Under the pieces are notes generated by a model, which worked only from the letters and a program-made list of their open reading frames with translations, made no database searches and was not told the origin of the DNA. Below, one piece after another: positions 46,059-59,087 of a stretch of 64,000 bases of DNA. How positions within the stretch are numbered: position 1 is the stretch's first letter; the number at the start of each line of letters is the position of its first letter. A program made the position numbers and the translations under genes. The DNA comes from Drechmeria coniospora. Its lineage: Eukaryota > Ascomycota > Sordariomycetes > Hypocreales > Ophiocordycipitaceae. The DNA lies in the NCBI RefSeq assembly GCF_001625195.1, contig NC_054389.1, positions 2,946,147 through 3,010,146 of the forward strand, written 5' to 3'.

Positions 46059-47939
46059 ATTCTAAAGCTTTTATTATAGTTACCTAAGTAAAATAGTACC
46101 TACTATATATAGTATAAAAGAAATACTATACCTCCTACTAAGGGGTAAGATAAATATAATACTAAAAGTATCCCCTATACTAAGTATATTAAGTTCCCTT
46201 AAAATAATACTAAAAAGTACCTAAAGGGAACCCTTTATTTTAAAAATACTAACTATAGTATAAAAATAATTAGCTTAACTATAAGAGTTAGAAAGGCTAA
46301 AGAAAAAGGAAAAAGTTTTTATACTTACCTAAGAATAAGTACTAGCTATTAACTAAAACAGGTAGAAAAAAGGGCCTAAAAAGAGTTAAATACTTTTTTA
46401 AAAAGTAATTAAAAAGTTAAAGTAAAAAATATACTAAAACTTAAGTAACTTATAACTTTATAAAAAAGGTAAGAATAGCTTAATAACCTAAACTATACCT
46501 TTAATAGAGTAAGGTAAAAGTTTAAGAAGAACTACTAAAAATTTTTACTAGCCCTTAATTATATATAGGCCTAAGGCTAGGTATACTAAGAAAGGTATTT
46601 AAATAAACTACTAAAAGACTAATAAATTATAGCTAAAAATAATTAGGATTATTTCTAAGAATAAATACTTATTTTACTAAAAGACTTAGTTAACTATTAA
46701 GCCTACTTAGTAGTATAATAATAAAAAGTAATATAATATAAAGGCTAATTCCTAATAGAGTTTAGTATTTACTTAAACTTAATTAAAAACTATTTTAGTA
46801 AAGTATTAAAGTCTAACTAGGCTTACTCTTACTTTAGTAAGTTACTACTAAAGTTATAAAGCTAAATTAATTTATATAAGAATAATAAAGGGTATATATA
46901 GAAAGAAATAGTCTAATTAGCCTAATAACTTTAGGACTTTACAAAGACTTAACTAAAAAAGAAAATTAATATAAGAAAAGGAAAGAACTTAAATTATTAA
47001 AGGAAAGTTATTAAAAAAATAAAAGTATACTAATCCTAGTATAATAGTAGGAAATCCTTCTAAAATTCTATAACTTTAGGCTTAAAAAGGGTCTATAATA
47101 GTAAAGGCCTACTATTATTAAGGTAAAGTAGGAATAACTATTATTTTAATTATTAAAAGGAAGGCTATTAAATGAAAGAATACCTAAAACCCTAAAAATA
47201 AGGAAACTTCTAATAACTAAGGTAGCTACTCTTACTTTAGTTAGTAATATAGAATATAAGGTACTACTTTAGTTTATAGCTAATATAATAATTCTAGGAT
47301 AAACTACCTAAAAGGTTAAGGTAAAACTAAATAGCTATATTAATATAGACCTTATTAATATATAAATAGTAAGGTAATATAAACTTTACTAAGTCTTCAT
47401 AAATAAAAGTAGCCTTTAAACTATAGGGGGTCTTTAAGTTACTAAATATAGGATATAAAAAGTACCTATATATATAATAAATAGTAAAAAGAAAGAAAAA
47501 GAATTTACTTACTATTATATTAAAGTTAATATAAAACTAACTCTAAACTAAATATAAGTTATACTAAAAATATTAATATTAACTAACCTAAGGATTTACT
47601 TAAACCCTATAGGAGTATATTAGTAGTTTTAGTAAAACTAATTAAAGATATAACTACTATTACCTAAGAAGTTATAAGTTAAATATAAAAATAAAGTAAA
47701 TATCTTTATAGTAATAGGAATAAAAAGTAGTCCTATTAAGCTACTAAAAAGTTATTAAAAATAGCCCTAAGGGATCTTATAGGAGCTAGAAAAGTTTAAG
47801 GATATCCTAAATATAAATAGTATAAAGATTCTACTAATATATAAATAGATAGATTATATAATTAACCTTTAACTAAATATATTATTACTATATAGATTAA
47901 TTTACTTACTTTTCTAAATAAAGCTAAAGGAGCTTAAAG

Positions 47940-48660
47940 AATACTTAAATAAAAACTTACAAATTAATAGGATTTACCCTTTAAAGTTACCTATAGGATT
48001 ACCTATTCTATTTATACTAAAAAAAAATAATATACTTTAATTATATATAGATTACTAAGAACTTAATAAGGTATTAGTAAAAAATTAATATACCTTCCTA
48101 TTAATATTTAAAATTATAAACTAATACTAAAGAGCTATAGTATTCTTTAAGATTAATATTAAGGATATTTACTATTAAATCTAAATTAAAAAGGGTAATA
48201 AATAGAAAATAGTATTTAGAATATACTATAGGTATTTTAAATACTTAGTAATACTATTTAGACTAATTAATATACTAACTACTTTTTAATACTATATTTA
48301 TTAAGTACTCTAAGGGTATATAGATATAATTTATATTATATACCTAAATAATATTTTAATTTTCTTAAAAAACTATTAGGAATATACTAAATATCTTAAG
48401 GAAATCCTAAGGTAGTTATAGTTAGCTAAGTTATATATTAATCCAAATAAGTATAGATTTTATTAAGAATTAGTTAAGTTTTTAGGATTTATTCTATCTA
48501 AAGATAAAATAATAATAAACCTAACTAAGGTATAGGTTATAACCTAATAGGAAGAGCCTACCTTATTCTATAATATTTAAGTATCTCTTAGGTTTTATAA
48601 CTTTTATAAAAAATTTATTAAAAACTATTTAGAAATTATAGTACTCTTATATATACCTCT
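47940..48660 (+). pseudogene. Gypsy 1 reverse transcriptase core
   Basis: Plus frame reads IYLNNILIFLKNYQEYTKYL with YLNN at 48341-48352 in place of the catalytic YLDD, then LVKFLGFILSKDKI and VSLRFYNFYKKFIKNYLEI, the RT and connection signature of Ty3/Gypsy elements. Stops are mainly TAG and TAA. Confidence 0.85.
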
Positions 48661-50752
48661 TAAAGGAAGTAAGAATAGGAAAAAGCTAGAAAAAGTTTAC
48701 TTAAATAAAAAGGAACTAATAGCCTTTTAAGAGCTAAAAATATATATAAAAAGGCTTTACTATTATACTATTTTAACTTAATAAAACCTATTGGAATTAA
48801 AATAAATATATTAAGTTTTATAATAATAAGTATTTTATTTTAACTAAATAACTAAAGGTATTAGTATTTAGTAGTATTTTAGTTAAGGAAATTCTTACAT
48901 ATAGAATAAAACTATAAAATACTAAACTATAAAATATTTACTATTATTAAATTATTTAAATACTAATAATAATATATAAAGGGGGTAATAGTTTTAGTAA
49001 AGGTATTATTAAATTACTATAACTTATAGACCTTTATAAATAGACTTAGGTTAATTAAGTACTAAGTATATTAGTATATAGACTTAATAGCCTTTAATTT
49101 TATTATTAAATATAGAATAAGAAAATCTAACTTAGTAAATAGGCCCTTAAGAAGACCTACCTATAAGAGTAAGGCCCTAAGTAATACCTACCTACTAGTA
49201 CTACTATAAAAGTAGCTTATAAGTATAATAGGGGAAGGAAATATATATATATAAAAGTATAGTAAAATACCTTTATAGGATAATAAGTCCTAAGCTTTAA
49301 GTAGGAATAAAAGTAATAAGATATTCTTATAAGCTAAAAAAAACTAATCTTATTAAGGTAAAGGTAAACCTAAAGAGGTACTAAACCCCTTTTAAATAAC
49401 CTAATAGGCTAGAGAATAAGTTAATTATAAATAGCCTATTACTTAATAGTTTATAAAAAAGAACTTAAAGAAATAAATAATATATAATACTACTTTTAAG
49501 TTATTAAAGGACTATTTTTTTAAGATTTAAAGTAAAAACCTAAAGATAAAAAGACTATAAGGTATAAAGATCTATAGCTAAAATAATATACTTAATAAAA
49601 ACTAATTAGTAAACTTAAAAGGAATACTATATTTTTAAGAATATATTTATATTTTAAATAAGGCTATAATATATTAAAAGCTTTTATAGCTATACTATAA
49701 TAATCCCCTTATAGGTTACTTTAAAGTTAAAAGAATAACCTAATTACTATAAAGAGTAATTTACTAAAAGGGCTTATTAATAAATATAAAATACTATATA
49801 TAAATATATTTAATTTACTAAGGGGTATCTTTAAGAAAATATTACCCTTATAAAAAGTTATAGTTATTACTAATTCCTAATAGACCTTAGGCTAAAGTAA
49901 TAATAAACTTTATTATAAAACTACCTATTACTTAATTTAAAGGAAAAAAGGTAAATATAATTTTAGAAATAGTAAATAAAATAATTAAGTATTTTATATT
50001 TCTCTTATACTAAACTATAGTTAATATAGCTAAGCTAATATAGCTATTTTATTATAAAATAAAGCTTTATTTTAGTATACCTAAGGGAGTAGTAAGTAAT
50101 AAAGAGTTAGTATTTATAATCTAATTTTAGTTAGAGTTATATTATTACTCTTAAATAACTAAAAAGCTATTAATAGTATTTTATTTATAAACTAATAAAT
50201 AAACTAAAAGAATAAACTAAATACTAAAGTAATACTTATAATACTTTATTAGTTAGAACTAATTTAACTAAGCTAACTTACTATAAGTAGTTTAGTTTAC
50301 CTATAATAATATAGTTAATATAATTATAAGTTATTCCCTAAACTAAGTACTATTAAGTTACTACTTATAGTTCTATACTAAAGAGAAGAATAATAAATAT
50401 ATAGTAATAGTTCTAAAAGTAAAGGTAAAAGTAATAAAACTAATAGAAATTAAAAAATAATTAAAAAAGTATTAAAGAAAAGCTATAAAGATATAGGTAA
50501 AGTACTATAATTATAGGTATAATTCTTTATCCCTTAATATAAATAACTTAATATTACTATTTATATAGAATATTAACCTTAAAGGGGAGAAATAAAAGTT
50601 AATACTAAAGTATATTAAGCCCTTTTAAATTTTAAAAAAAATTAACTAATAGGTATTCTACTTAGTACTTTTTAATAAATACTTATACCTATATAATATA
50701 TTTTATATTAACTTACTAAAACCTTAAAAAGAGTAAGACTAAAAAAGAAATA

Positions 50753-50923
50753 TGTTACGGAGTTGCTAGGCAACTGCTCTAGGACTCTCAATAATGTTTA
50801 TTAAAAGACTTGAAGGAGGAAAAACTACTTAACAACTAGGGCTTCTAGTTGGGTGCGTTCCTCCTGGTAGGTCCCTTGGTTCCCTTCGTTCTCCTATATC
50901 GGGCTAAGCCCGATACTATAACA
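50753..50923 (+). mobile_element. 171-bp element in Gypsy 1, duplication AAATA
   Basis: TGTTACGGAGTTGCTAGGCA ... AAGCCCGATACTATAACA, exactly 171 bp, flanked by AAATA at 50748-50752 and 50924-50928. Nearly unmutated within one of the most AT-rich elements of the window. The 5' dyad AGTTGC-TAG-GCAACT pairs perfectly, with paired changes relative to AGTCGC-TAG-GCGACT in the 55280 copy. Confidence 0.92.
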
Positions 50924-50928
50924 AAATA

Positions 50929-53568
50929 ATATAAATAATATATTACTTTTAGACCTATTAAATAAAAAGAGTAAATAAGAAGTTAAAGAAATATATAATT
51001 ATTAGTAATTAAGGGGAGCCTAACTATATTTTATAAAATAAAAAGGCTAACTAATAAAATATAATTAGTAAGTATATAAAAAGAATATAGAAAATATATT
51101 AAAAGTAATAGTAACCTACCTTTAATAAAAAGGCCTAAAAAAGAAATTATATAAAAACCTAAATAAAAAGGTATAGTAATAAATATAAAGTATAAATATA
51201 ATTACCCTATTAATAATTTATTAATTCTATACTAATTCCTAACTAAATTAATTAACTTAATAATAAGTTACTACTTATATAAAGGGGAAGGAAAAAAACT
51301 ATAGGATAGTTTAAAAATAAAAAGAGTATTAAGGTAAAAAAAGGAAAAAATATATTAATAAAAACCCTTAAACTACCTATAAACTTAAAGCTATTACTAT
51401 TTATACCAAGTTAAAAATAAAGATAATAAGATAAAGGAAAAAGGAAAATAAAATATAAAAAAATATATAAACCTATTATTAATAATATAACTATTCTTAT
51501 AGATTAAAAATAAAATAACTATTAGTATTACTAAAAATAAAATAAAATAATAAAATTACTTAAGTAACCTTATTATTTAAATCCTTATTTAGTAATATAA
51601 TAGTTACCTTATACTTATATATTATAAGAGCTATTTACTAAAATAAATACTTAGTATTTTTAGCTAAAAGACTAAAATACTATATTACCTTTTAAGTAGT
51701 TAGGTTAGTAATAGTTTAGAAAAACAAATATTAACTAACTCCTAAGGGATAATCCCTATAATATAATAAAAATATATATTAATCTAAAAGGTAAAGGGGG
51801 TAATTATTTAGTAAGTATTTTATAATATAAGTTTATTATAAGGTAATAAGTAGCCTAATTAGCCTAATAAGTATATTAGTAAAAAATAATATAAAGACTT
51901 CCTTTTAACTTAATATATACTTTATTTATATATTTAGTATTAGTAAAATAATACTCCCTTTAGTACTACTTCTTAAATAAATTAAAGGACTTACTTAAGT
52001 ACTAAGTAAAAATAATAAGTTAGTACTATTCCTTAAGTAAAAAAAGAAATAAGTACTTACTATTATTATTATTACTACTATTAATACCCTAAAGCAATAT
52101 ATTACCTATCTTTAAAAATACTTCTACCCTTTAGAAGTAAAAGTAATAAATATAGTTATAAACTATAACTAAATTATTATAATTTATAGCTATAAGTACT
52201 ACTACCTATACCTAAAAGAGTTAGTAAATATAAGCTAATTCTAGGAAACTAAAAGCTATATACCTAAAAGTAAGTAGTATACTACTTATTATACTATTTG
52301 TAGTAAAAGGACTAAACTATAAAATAAGTATAGTTAATTAAAAAAACCTAGGGCTCCTTTAGTTTAAACTACTTATAGGTAGTAATTATAGTATAAAAAT
52401 ATACTATATACTAAAGGTAAGAATTCTATACTATAATACTATAGAAGAGTTATACCTAAATATAGAATTAGTATTAATAGAGAGTTACTAGCTTTTTAGC
52501 TCCTCCTATAGGAGGGCTATCCTTAGAGACTAATCCTATACCTTTAACCTTACCTATATTATTTAGTAAAGCCTAACCTTTATTAGTATTATTTCTAGGA
52601 CTAACCCTTTTAATTATACTAGCCCTATCTATAGTAGAACTCCTACTACCTATAGATAGGCTATATTCTACGTAAAGGCTACTAATTTAACTTTACCTAC
52701 TAACTCCTTAAATAAGGGGAAAGGAAAAAGGAAAAAAGAAAAAAAAAGTAAAGGGAAAGGAAAAACTAAATAAACTTAAGGGAAAAGCAAAAGAAAGGTA
52801 AAAGGAAATATAAAGCTACTATAGGCTACTTATCTTTATTAACCTATTAAGGAGTTAGTATACTATTAATACTACCTATATTATTATTATTATTATATAA
52901 GGAAGCCTTAGCCTTAGCCCTATTAGTAAAAGGGAATATAAAAGGGGACTTACCTAAGGGAATTTTATCCTAAAGTTATAAAAGAGCCCTCCTTTATATA
53001 AACTAATATTAAGCCTTCCTATACTAATAATTAGGGCTATTAGTCCTAGGAGAGGCTAAAGTCCTACTTAGTATAAAATACTTATAAGAAGAAGTTATAC
53101 TAAGTATTAAGAGGATATTATTATTATTATTATTATTACTATTACTATTATTATTAAATACTACTAAAGAGCTAATAAATTATTATAGTAATAGTCTTAA
53201 AGAAGAAAAAAAAAGTTAATAGGAATATAATAAGATATATATATTAAAGCAATAGCCTTAGGCTAAAATCCCTAGGGTATTAAAACCTAAGGCTATATTA
53301 GGTATAGTATAGCAATAGGTATAAATATAATAAGTACTATAGTAACTAATTAATAGCTTAAGGCAGTACTAACCAATAAGTATATTATAATAATAATTAA
53401 GTATAAGAAATATAATAGTAATTAAATTAATAAGCTAAAGGTAAAGAATAACTAAACTAATAGTATAAATAATACAATAAGGTAAGTCTACCTAAATTAA
53501 ATTAAATAATACTAACTAGAAAGTCTCTAAAATGGTACTAAGATAGTCCCTATAGGAGGGGGGATAAT
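50929..53568 (+). other. Gypsy 1 region 3' of integrase, function unassigned
   Basis: Long AT-rich part of Gypsy 1 after the integrase. A chromodomain is a possibility in Gypsy elements but I cannot identify one. The 52.4-53.57 kb part recurs reversed at 21682-23014. Reading near 52490-52690 gives LLAPPIGGLSLETNPIPLTL followed by a lysine-rich stretch. Confidence 0.5.
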
Positions 53569-53794
53569 TATAAAGCTAGGCGTATAGGTAAAGCCTAAGT
53601 AGATAGGGGTATATAGGTAAAGCCTAAGTAAATAGGAAGGTAAGGTAGCCTAAGAGTAAAATATACTCTAGCTATAAAAGAAATATAAGCCTAAAAACTT
53701 AAGAAGGGCTCAGCTTTAGTCTTAAATACTACTCAATTTCTAAAAGAAGGCTTACTTACTTACCTAACTATTATTAGCCGATCCGTATATTATA
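53569..53794 (+). repeat. Gypsy 1 3' LTR (226 bp)
   Basis: TATAAAGCTAGGCGTATAGG ... CCGATCCGTATATTATA, directly after GGAGGGGGGATAAT. It keeps more C/G than the 5' LTR. Confidence 0.87.
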
Positions 53795-55230
53795 TAGTAG
53801 CTAAGGGATTTATACAAATTAAAGGCCTTAACAATATAGAGACTTTTATAACTACTAGTATTCTACGTACTTAAATAATACTATTAGCCCTAGCTACTTA
53901 GAATAACTAGTATATTAAGTAAATTAATTTTATTAGTACCTTTCTATATAGTAAGCTACCTAAAGTTAATTATCTTAAAATTCCTAAGGGACTAAAAGTA
54001 TTTATTAGTCTTAATAAGAATAATAACTTAGCTAAGCTACTAGCTAAGCTAGGCTATAATCCAGTAGTTAAATAAGGTATCCTTTTAAAAAAAGGTACTC
54101 TAAAGCCTAAAACAAGGACCTAAAGAGTAGTAGGAGGTACTAGCCAAACTACTATAATAATACGGATATAGCCCTCTTATATCTAATCCGGCTATCTACT
54201 ATAATAATACTACTAGTACTTATATAGTTAGCTATATTAATAATTACCTACTTATTGGACTGGACCTTATATATATTAATAAGCTAAAACAATAACTATA
54301 TAAGGTTTACCTAATTAAAGACTATAGGTAGGCTGCTTTTTTCCTAGGCGTATAGATTAGTTGAATAACTAAAGGTATTACTCTTAGTTAAAAAGGGTAT
54401 ATTAAGGAAGCCCTATTCCAATTTAGGCTAATAGAAGCTAAGGTAGTAATAATCCTACTATAGCTAGGAGTACTTAAATAGGCTATTATAATACCCCTTC
54501 CTCCCTTATCCGCTACTAACTAACTAGTATACCAATAAATAGTAAGAACTTTAATATACCTTATACTATTAACCCGACTAGATATAGCCTTTGCAATACA
54601 ATAGTTATCTTAATATATATATTAGGCTACTAGCCTATAGCTATTAGCTAGTAAGAACCTCCTCTAATATCTAAAAGGAACTATAGATCTAGCTATATAC
54701 TATTAATTTAATTCCTTAGTACTTAATTTATTTGGATTCTCTAATAGTAATTTTACAAGGGACTTAGATTCCTTTAAGTTAACCTATAAGTATCTCTTTA
54801 CCTTAGTAGGTAGACCTATCTATTAGAAATTAAAAAGGGCTAGTACTATTGCTCTTTTTACTATAAAAGTAGAATTAAATACCCTATTAGAAGCTATTCG
54901 GAAACTTAAATAGCTAAATAGTCTATTTACTAAAATAGGTAAAGGTCTCTAAAAACCTATTCTACTATTATATAATAATAATAGATCTATCTCTAATACT
55001 AATAACCCCAATTAGTATAACTAAATAAAGTATATATTGCTAAAGTTCTAGTATATATAGTAAGAAGTAACTAATAGACTAGCTAAAATTAGCTACCTAA
55101 ATACTAAGTCTATACCGGCTAATAGCCTTACTAAGGCTCTTACTACTAATCTCTTCTAATACTACCTTAGCTTACTAGGTCTCTAAGGAATTCCTATTAA
55201 GTAATAGTTATACTAGCTAAATAGAGGGAG
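53795..55230 (+). pseudogene. Copia C reverse transcriptase and RNase H remainder
   Basis: Resumes exactly where 45832 stopped. GFIQIKGLNNIETF-like start, KLLAKLGYNPVVK, a YIDD site mutated to AT-rich codons near 54230, RNase H near 54840-55000, ending in the polypurine tract AAATAGAGGGAG. Dense stops. Confidence 0.8.
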
Positions 55231-55279
55231 TATTAAAATACTAGTATTTATACTAATAAGACTACCTAAATAGGATACT

Positions 55280-55450
55280 TGTTACGGAGTCGCTAGGCGA
55301 CTGCTCTAGGACTCTCAATGATGTTTATTAAAAGACTTGAAGGAGGGAAAACTACCTAACAACTAGGGCTTCTAGTTGTGTGCGTTCCTCCTAGTGGGTC
55401 CCTTGGTTCCCTTCGTTCTCCTATATCGGGCTAAGCCCGATACCATAACA
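55280..55450 (+). mobile_element. 171-bp element, best-preserved copy, duplication ATACT
   Basis: TGTTACGGAGTCGCTAGGCG ... AAGCCCGATACCATAACA, 171 bp, flanked by ATACT at 55275-55279 and 55451-55455; the empty site AGGATACTATCC is present in every related LTR. It carries AGTCGC-TAG-GCGACT at the left and the perfect 19-bp dyad TATCGGGCTAAGCCCGATA at the right. Use this copy as the family reference. Confidence 0.95.
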
Positions 55451-56127
55451 ATACTATCCTATTACTATTAGTACTAGTACTATTAGTACGGATACTATAC
55501 TATACTATAAGTATTAGTAAGTATATTAAGTTAACTAATAGTATATAATATACTACTTCTCCGAACTACAACTCGGAGCAATATACAGTAGTACTACTAC
55601 TAACTAACTTACTACTGCAATATAACCTATATAGGTAGTAGCTAATTAACCTCTAGAGCTAATTAATTAAAACAATAATTATAGCTCTCCCAATTACTAC
55701 TAGCGCTTACTAGCCTATAATACTAACTTAGGCCGGACTACCTATTTATTATATAATAGAATTAGCTAAGCTAATAACTAAAATAATCCATCCAACCTTA
55801 TAACAGAAGCAGTTAACTAAAGTATAACTAAAATAGTTATATAACTATATAATAGTTTTAGCTATTAAGCTATAGTATAATAGTACCTTTAATCTATAAT
55901 AGAATCTCCAATTAAGCCGTTATTAGGGATTATTCTATAAATATAAATAGCTATTCTTCTCCTATAATATAGCTAGAAGAAATAATTATATTTATTTATA
56001 TAATTTAGTACTACTAATTATATACTCTTACCTAGTTACTAACTAGTACTCCCCTTATTACTATTACTAATAGTATAGTTAATTTACTAGTCTGTATAAT
56101 ATACTTTTACTATCCCTTCTTCTTATA

Positions 56128-56320
56128 TATAATAATATTATATATTGTACTTTCTTCCTAGCCTACCCTATACTCTTTATTACGTAATGCGCGGACTGTT
56201 TAGGTATATATAGCTCCTTCCTTTCTGTACTTATTATTTTCTGTTTCTTTTCTTCCTCCTTAGTTCGAAAATTCTATAGTCTTTACGCATACTGCCTTCC
56301 TACTAGTTTGCTTTATAATA
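56128..56320 (+). mobile_element. 191-bp-family element, RIP-mutated copy
   Basis: TATAATAATATTATATATTG ... GTTTGCTTTATAATA aligns base for base with the 28450 copy. Flanks TTATA and TTACG differ only by C-to-T and G-to-A changes. Inserted near the 3' end of the Copia C LTR. Confidence 0.8.
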
Positions 56321-56340
56321 TTACGCACTAATTGCAAAGA

Positions 56341-57233
56341 CCTTTTAGTACTTTTATATAGCCTTTATTACCTTAAATACCTTTAGTACCTTTAGTACCT
56401 TTTAGTACCCCTAGCGCCCTCTATTACCCCTAGTAGTCTTTAATACCCCTAGTACCCTTTAGTATATTTTATAGCCTTTATTACCTTTAATACCTCTAAT
56501 ACCTCTAGTACCTTTAGTACCTTTAGTACCTTTTATTACCTCTAGTACCCTTTAGAAACCTTTAGTACCCTCTAGCGACCTTTCGTACCCTTTAGTTAAT
56601 CGAACTAACCTCCTTATATACCTACTAACTCTATTAGTAGCCTGGCTATACTAAATATAGCTTATTAGCTACTTTTTATTTTGTATAAAATTTATTTACT
56701 CTTTAGTTAATCGAATCGGGCGCCCTTTGCCTAGTACCCTCTAGCGCCCTTTAGCGTACCCTACCTAATACCCTCTGGCAACCTTTAGTACTCTTTAGCG
56801 CCCTTTAGTATACCCTACCTAGTGCCCTTTAGTATCCTTTAGTACCCTCTAGCGCCCTTTAGTTAATTAAACTAACCCCCTTATATACCTACCGACTCCG
56901 TTAGTGGTCTAGCTATACTAAATACAGCTTATTAGTTACTTTTTATTTTCTACAAAATTTATTTATATAGCAAAACAAACAAATCGACTTACAGCTACCA
57001 AACGCCTACCCTTTACCTACCCTATACCTACCCTATACCCCCGATTGTTAACCTACCCTATACCCTAAATTCTAACCTACCCTATACCTACCCTATACCT
57101 CCTACCGCTTATCCTACCTATACCTACCTTATATACTAATGTCCAACCTACCTTATATACTAATATCCAACCTACCTACCTACCCTATACCCCCTATATC
57201 TTCGAACTTCCTGTACCTAGAGGAGGGGGGTAT
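56341..57233. repeat. Pyrimidine-rich tandem-repeat tract
   Basis: Degenerate ~10-bp units of the form CCTTTAGTAC / CCCTCTAGCG run from 56341. Within them a ~110-bp block (TAGTTAATCGAACTAACC ... TACAAAATTTATTTA) occurs twice, near 56590 and 56860, indicating a ~270-bp higher-order repeat. From ~57000 the unit changes to CCTACCCTATA. It ends in AGAGGAGGGGGG. Little RIP and no coding potential seen. It resembles satellite or sub-repeat sequence; not canonical TTAGGG telomere. Confidence 0.65.
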
Positions 57234-57424
57234 TATAATAATATTATATATTATACTCTCTTCCTAGCCTACCCTATACTCTTTATTACGTAATGCGCAG
57301 ACCGTTTAGGTATATAGCCCCTTCCTCTCCGTACTTACTGTTTTCTATCTCTTTTCTTCCTTCTTAATTCGAAAATTCTATAGTCTTTGCGCCTACTGCC
57401 TTCCTACTAGTTAGCTTCGTAATA
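57234..57424 (+). mobile_element. 191-bp-family element, third copy
   Basis: TATAATAATATTATATATTATAC ... TTAGCTTCGTAATA, exactly 191 bp. Flanks GGTAT and AGTAT differ by one G/A. It marks the border between the tandem-repeat tract and Copia D. Confidence 0.8.
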
Positions 57425-57563
57425 AGTATAGGTACTGGCCGAGGTATTAGTATAGGTACCGGCCGAGGTACTAGTATAGGTACTAACTAATCCTTTACTT
57501 TATTAGCCTAAGGGGGTAGCTAGGAAGGGATTTTTACTATAATTCTACAGTTATTATAGTAAC

Positions 57564-58317
57564 TCTTTGCAATTAATACGCAAGAGGAGGGAATAGTAAA
57601 AGTATTTTATACGGACTAATAAATCAATTATACTATTAGTAATAGCAATAAGGGGAGCCAGTTAGTAATTAGGTAAGAGTATACAATTAGTAGTACTAAA
57701 TTATACAAATAAATACAATTATTTCTTCTAGCTATAGTACAAGAAAAGAGCGGCTATTTATATCTATAGAACAATTCCTAATAACGGCTTAATTGGAGAT
57801 TCTATTGCGGATTGAAGGCTCTATTATACTATAGCTTAATGGCTAAAACTATTATACAGTTGGATAGCTATTTTAGTTACACTCTACTGAACAGCTTTCG
57901 TTGTAAGGTTAGATAGCTTATCTTAGTTATTAGGTTAGACGGCTTATCTTAGTTATTAGGTTAGCTAATTCCATTACATAATAATTGGGTAGTCCGGCCC
58001 ATAATAGTATTGTAGGCTAGCAAGCGCTAGTAGCAATTGGGGGAGATACAATTATTGTTCCGATTAATTCGCTCCAGTAATTAACTAGCTACTACCTATA
58101 TAGGTCATATTATAGTAGTAAGTTAGTTAGTAGTAGTACTACTATATGTCGCTCCGAGTCGTAGTTTGGAGAAGTAGTATGTTAAATACTATTGGTTAAC
58201 TTAATATACTTACCAATAATCGCATTATAGTATAACATCCGTACTAGTAGTACTAGTACTAATAGGGTAGTATCCTATTTAGGTAGTCTTACTAGTATAA
58301 ATACTAGTATTTTAACA
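57564..58317 (-). mobile_element. Solo Copia LTR (754 bp), duplication GTAAC
   Basis: TCTTTGCAATTAATACGCAAG ... CTAGTATTTTAACA, flanked by GTAAC at 57559-57563 and 58318-58322, inside the Copia D linker-protease region. Related to the 734-737 bp LTRs but with less RIP. Confidence 0.92.
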
Positions 58318-59087
58318 GTAACTAGAGTAGGTAGTATTTAATTTCAGTAGATAGGGTATATCTTAACCTTATTATTATAGGAAGAAGCCGTATTATTAAA
58401 AGTTTAGAAGTCTATATAATTATTAATTTAAGTTATATAGATATTTCTTAATAAGAGTTCCCCTAAACGTATAGTAGTAAATTCTATTTAATACTAACTT
58501 TTAGTTTTAGGATATACAGTACATCTTATAGAATAAGAGTCCTATAAATAGGTAAATGAATATAAATGAATATAATAAATTTAGTATAGCTAATACCTTT
58601 AGGGTAAATTTAACTACCTCTTATTATAATTAGTTTTACTTAGGATTTTATAATAGGTCGGAAAGTTATAAACTTAAGCTAATTATTAACTAAATAATAA
58701 GTTAAGCTAGTATTATAGAGTAGGCCTATTTAGTATATATTATTATTAGTAATATAATATATTATATAAATATAACCTAAATTAAGTAATAGTATTAATT
58801 CTTATTTAGAGTTAGAATTAGTATTTAACTCCTAGTAGGAATAAGATAACCCTATATAGCTAGTAAATAGGCTATAGTAACTAATTAGGAAACTAATAGT
58901 ACTTTTAACTAGTATATAAATTTTATATTAATTATATTATTTAGGTTAATTTTGTTAATTAAGTAAATTGGGCTAATTGGGTTAGTTAGGTTAATTAAGT
59001 TAACTAAGTTTAATAAACTTAGTACTACTATTATTTTATATTTTAGATAGTTAGGTTATCCTATAACTAAATTGCAGACCAACTTGC
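58318..59087 (-). pseudogene. Copia D protease and gag C-terminal remnant
   Basis: Minus-strand sequence colinear with Copia 1 13270-14000: the TATAGAATAAGAGTCCTATAAA region matches the ILTSYSTL end of the protease, and the AATTGGGTTAGTTAGGTTAA stretch matches the basic gag tail. Stops throughout. Confidence 0.7.

Larger units (their letters stand above)
45833..53794 (+). mobile_element. Gypsy element 1: complete Ty3/Gypsy retrotransposon (plus)
   Basis: 7962 bp with 226-bp LTRs (45833-46058 and 53569-53794) and flanks TAATA/TAGTA, a 5-bp duplication with one RIP-type change, inserted in the Copia C RT (empty site AACTAGTAGCTAAGGG in Copia A). Order: gag-like region 46.1-47.3 kb, protease ~47.3-47.7, RT ~47.9-48.5, RNase H ~48.7-49.1, integrase ~49.6-50.4. 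A ~3 kb 3' region follows, including a Lys-rich stretch near 52.7 kb and the purine tract TATAGGAGGGGGG before the 3' LTR. A 171-bp element sits at 50753. Extremely AT-rich. Confidence 0.9.
37347..56340 (+). mobile_element. Copia C: Copia retrotransposon broken by large nested insertions
   Basis: 5' LTR 37347-38083 and 3' LTR 55231-56340 (two insertions inside). Internal Copia sequence survives as 38084-39333, 39510-39533, 45147-45832 and 53795-55230. Between 39533 and 45147 an X inverted repeat replaces about 1.7 kb of Copia (the equivalent of Copia A 32365-34077). Gypsy 1 is inserted at 45833 in the RT. The 5-bp flanks ATAGG and CCTTT do not match, so an end has been rearranged. Strongly RIP-mutated. 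Confidence 0.82.
55231..56340 (+). repeat. Copia C 3' LTR carrying two short insertions
   Basis: TATTAAAATACTAG ... ACGCACTAATTGCAAAGA. Total 1110 bp; subtracting the 171-bp and 193-bp elements with their 5-bp duplications leaves about 736 bp, the expected LTR length. Confidence 0.88.

Noticed and set aside
56980..57230. CCTACCCTATA tract as a telomere
   Set aside because: Fungal telomeres are usually TTAGGG/CCCTAA; the unit here is different and the tract is internal.
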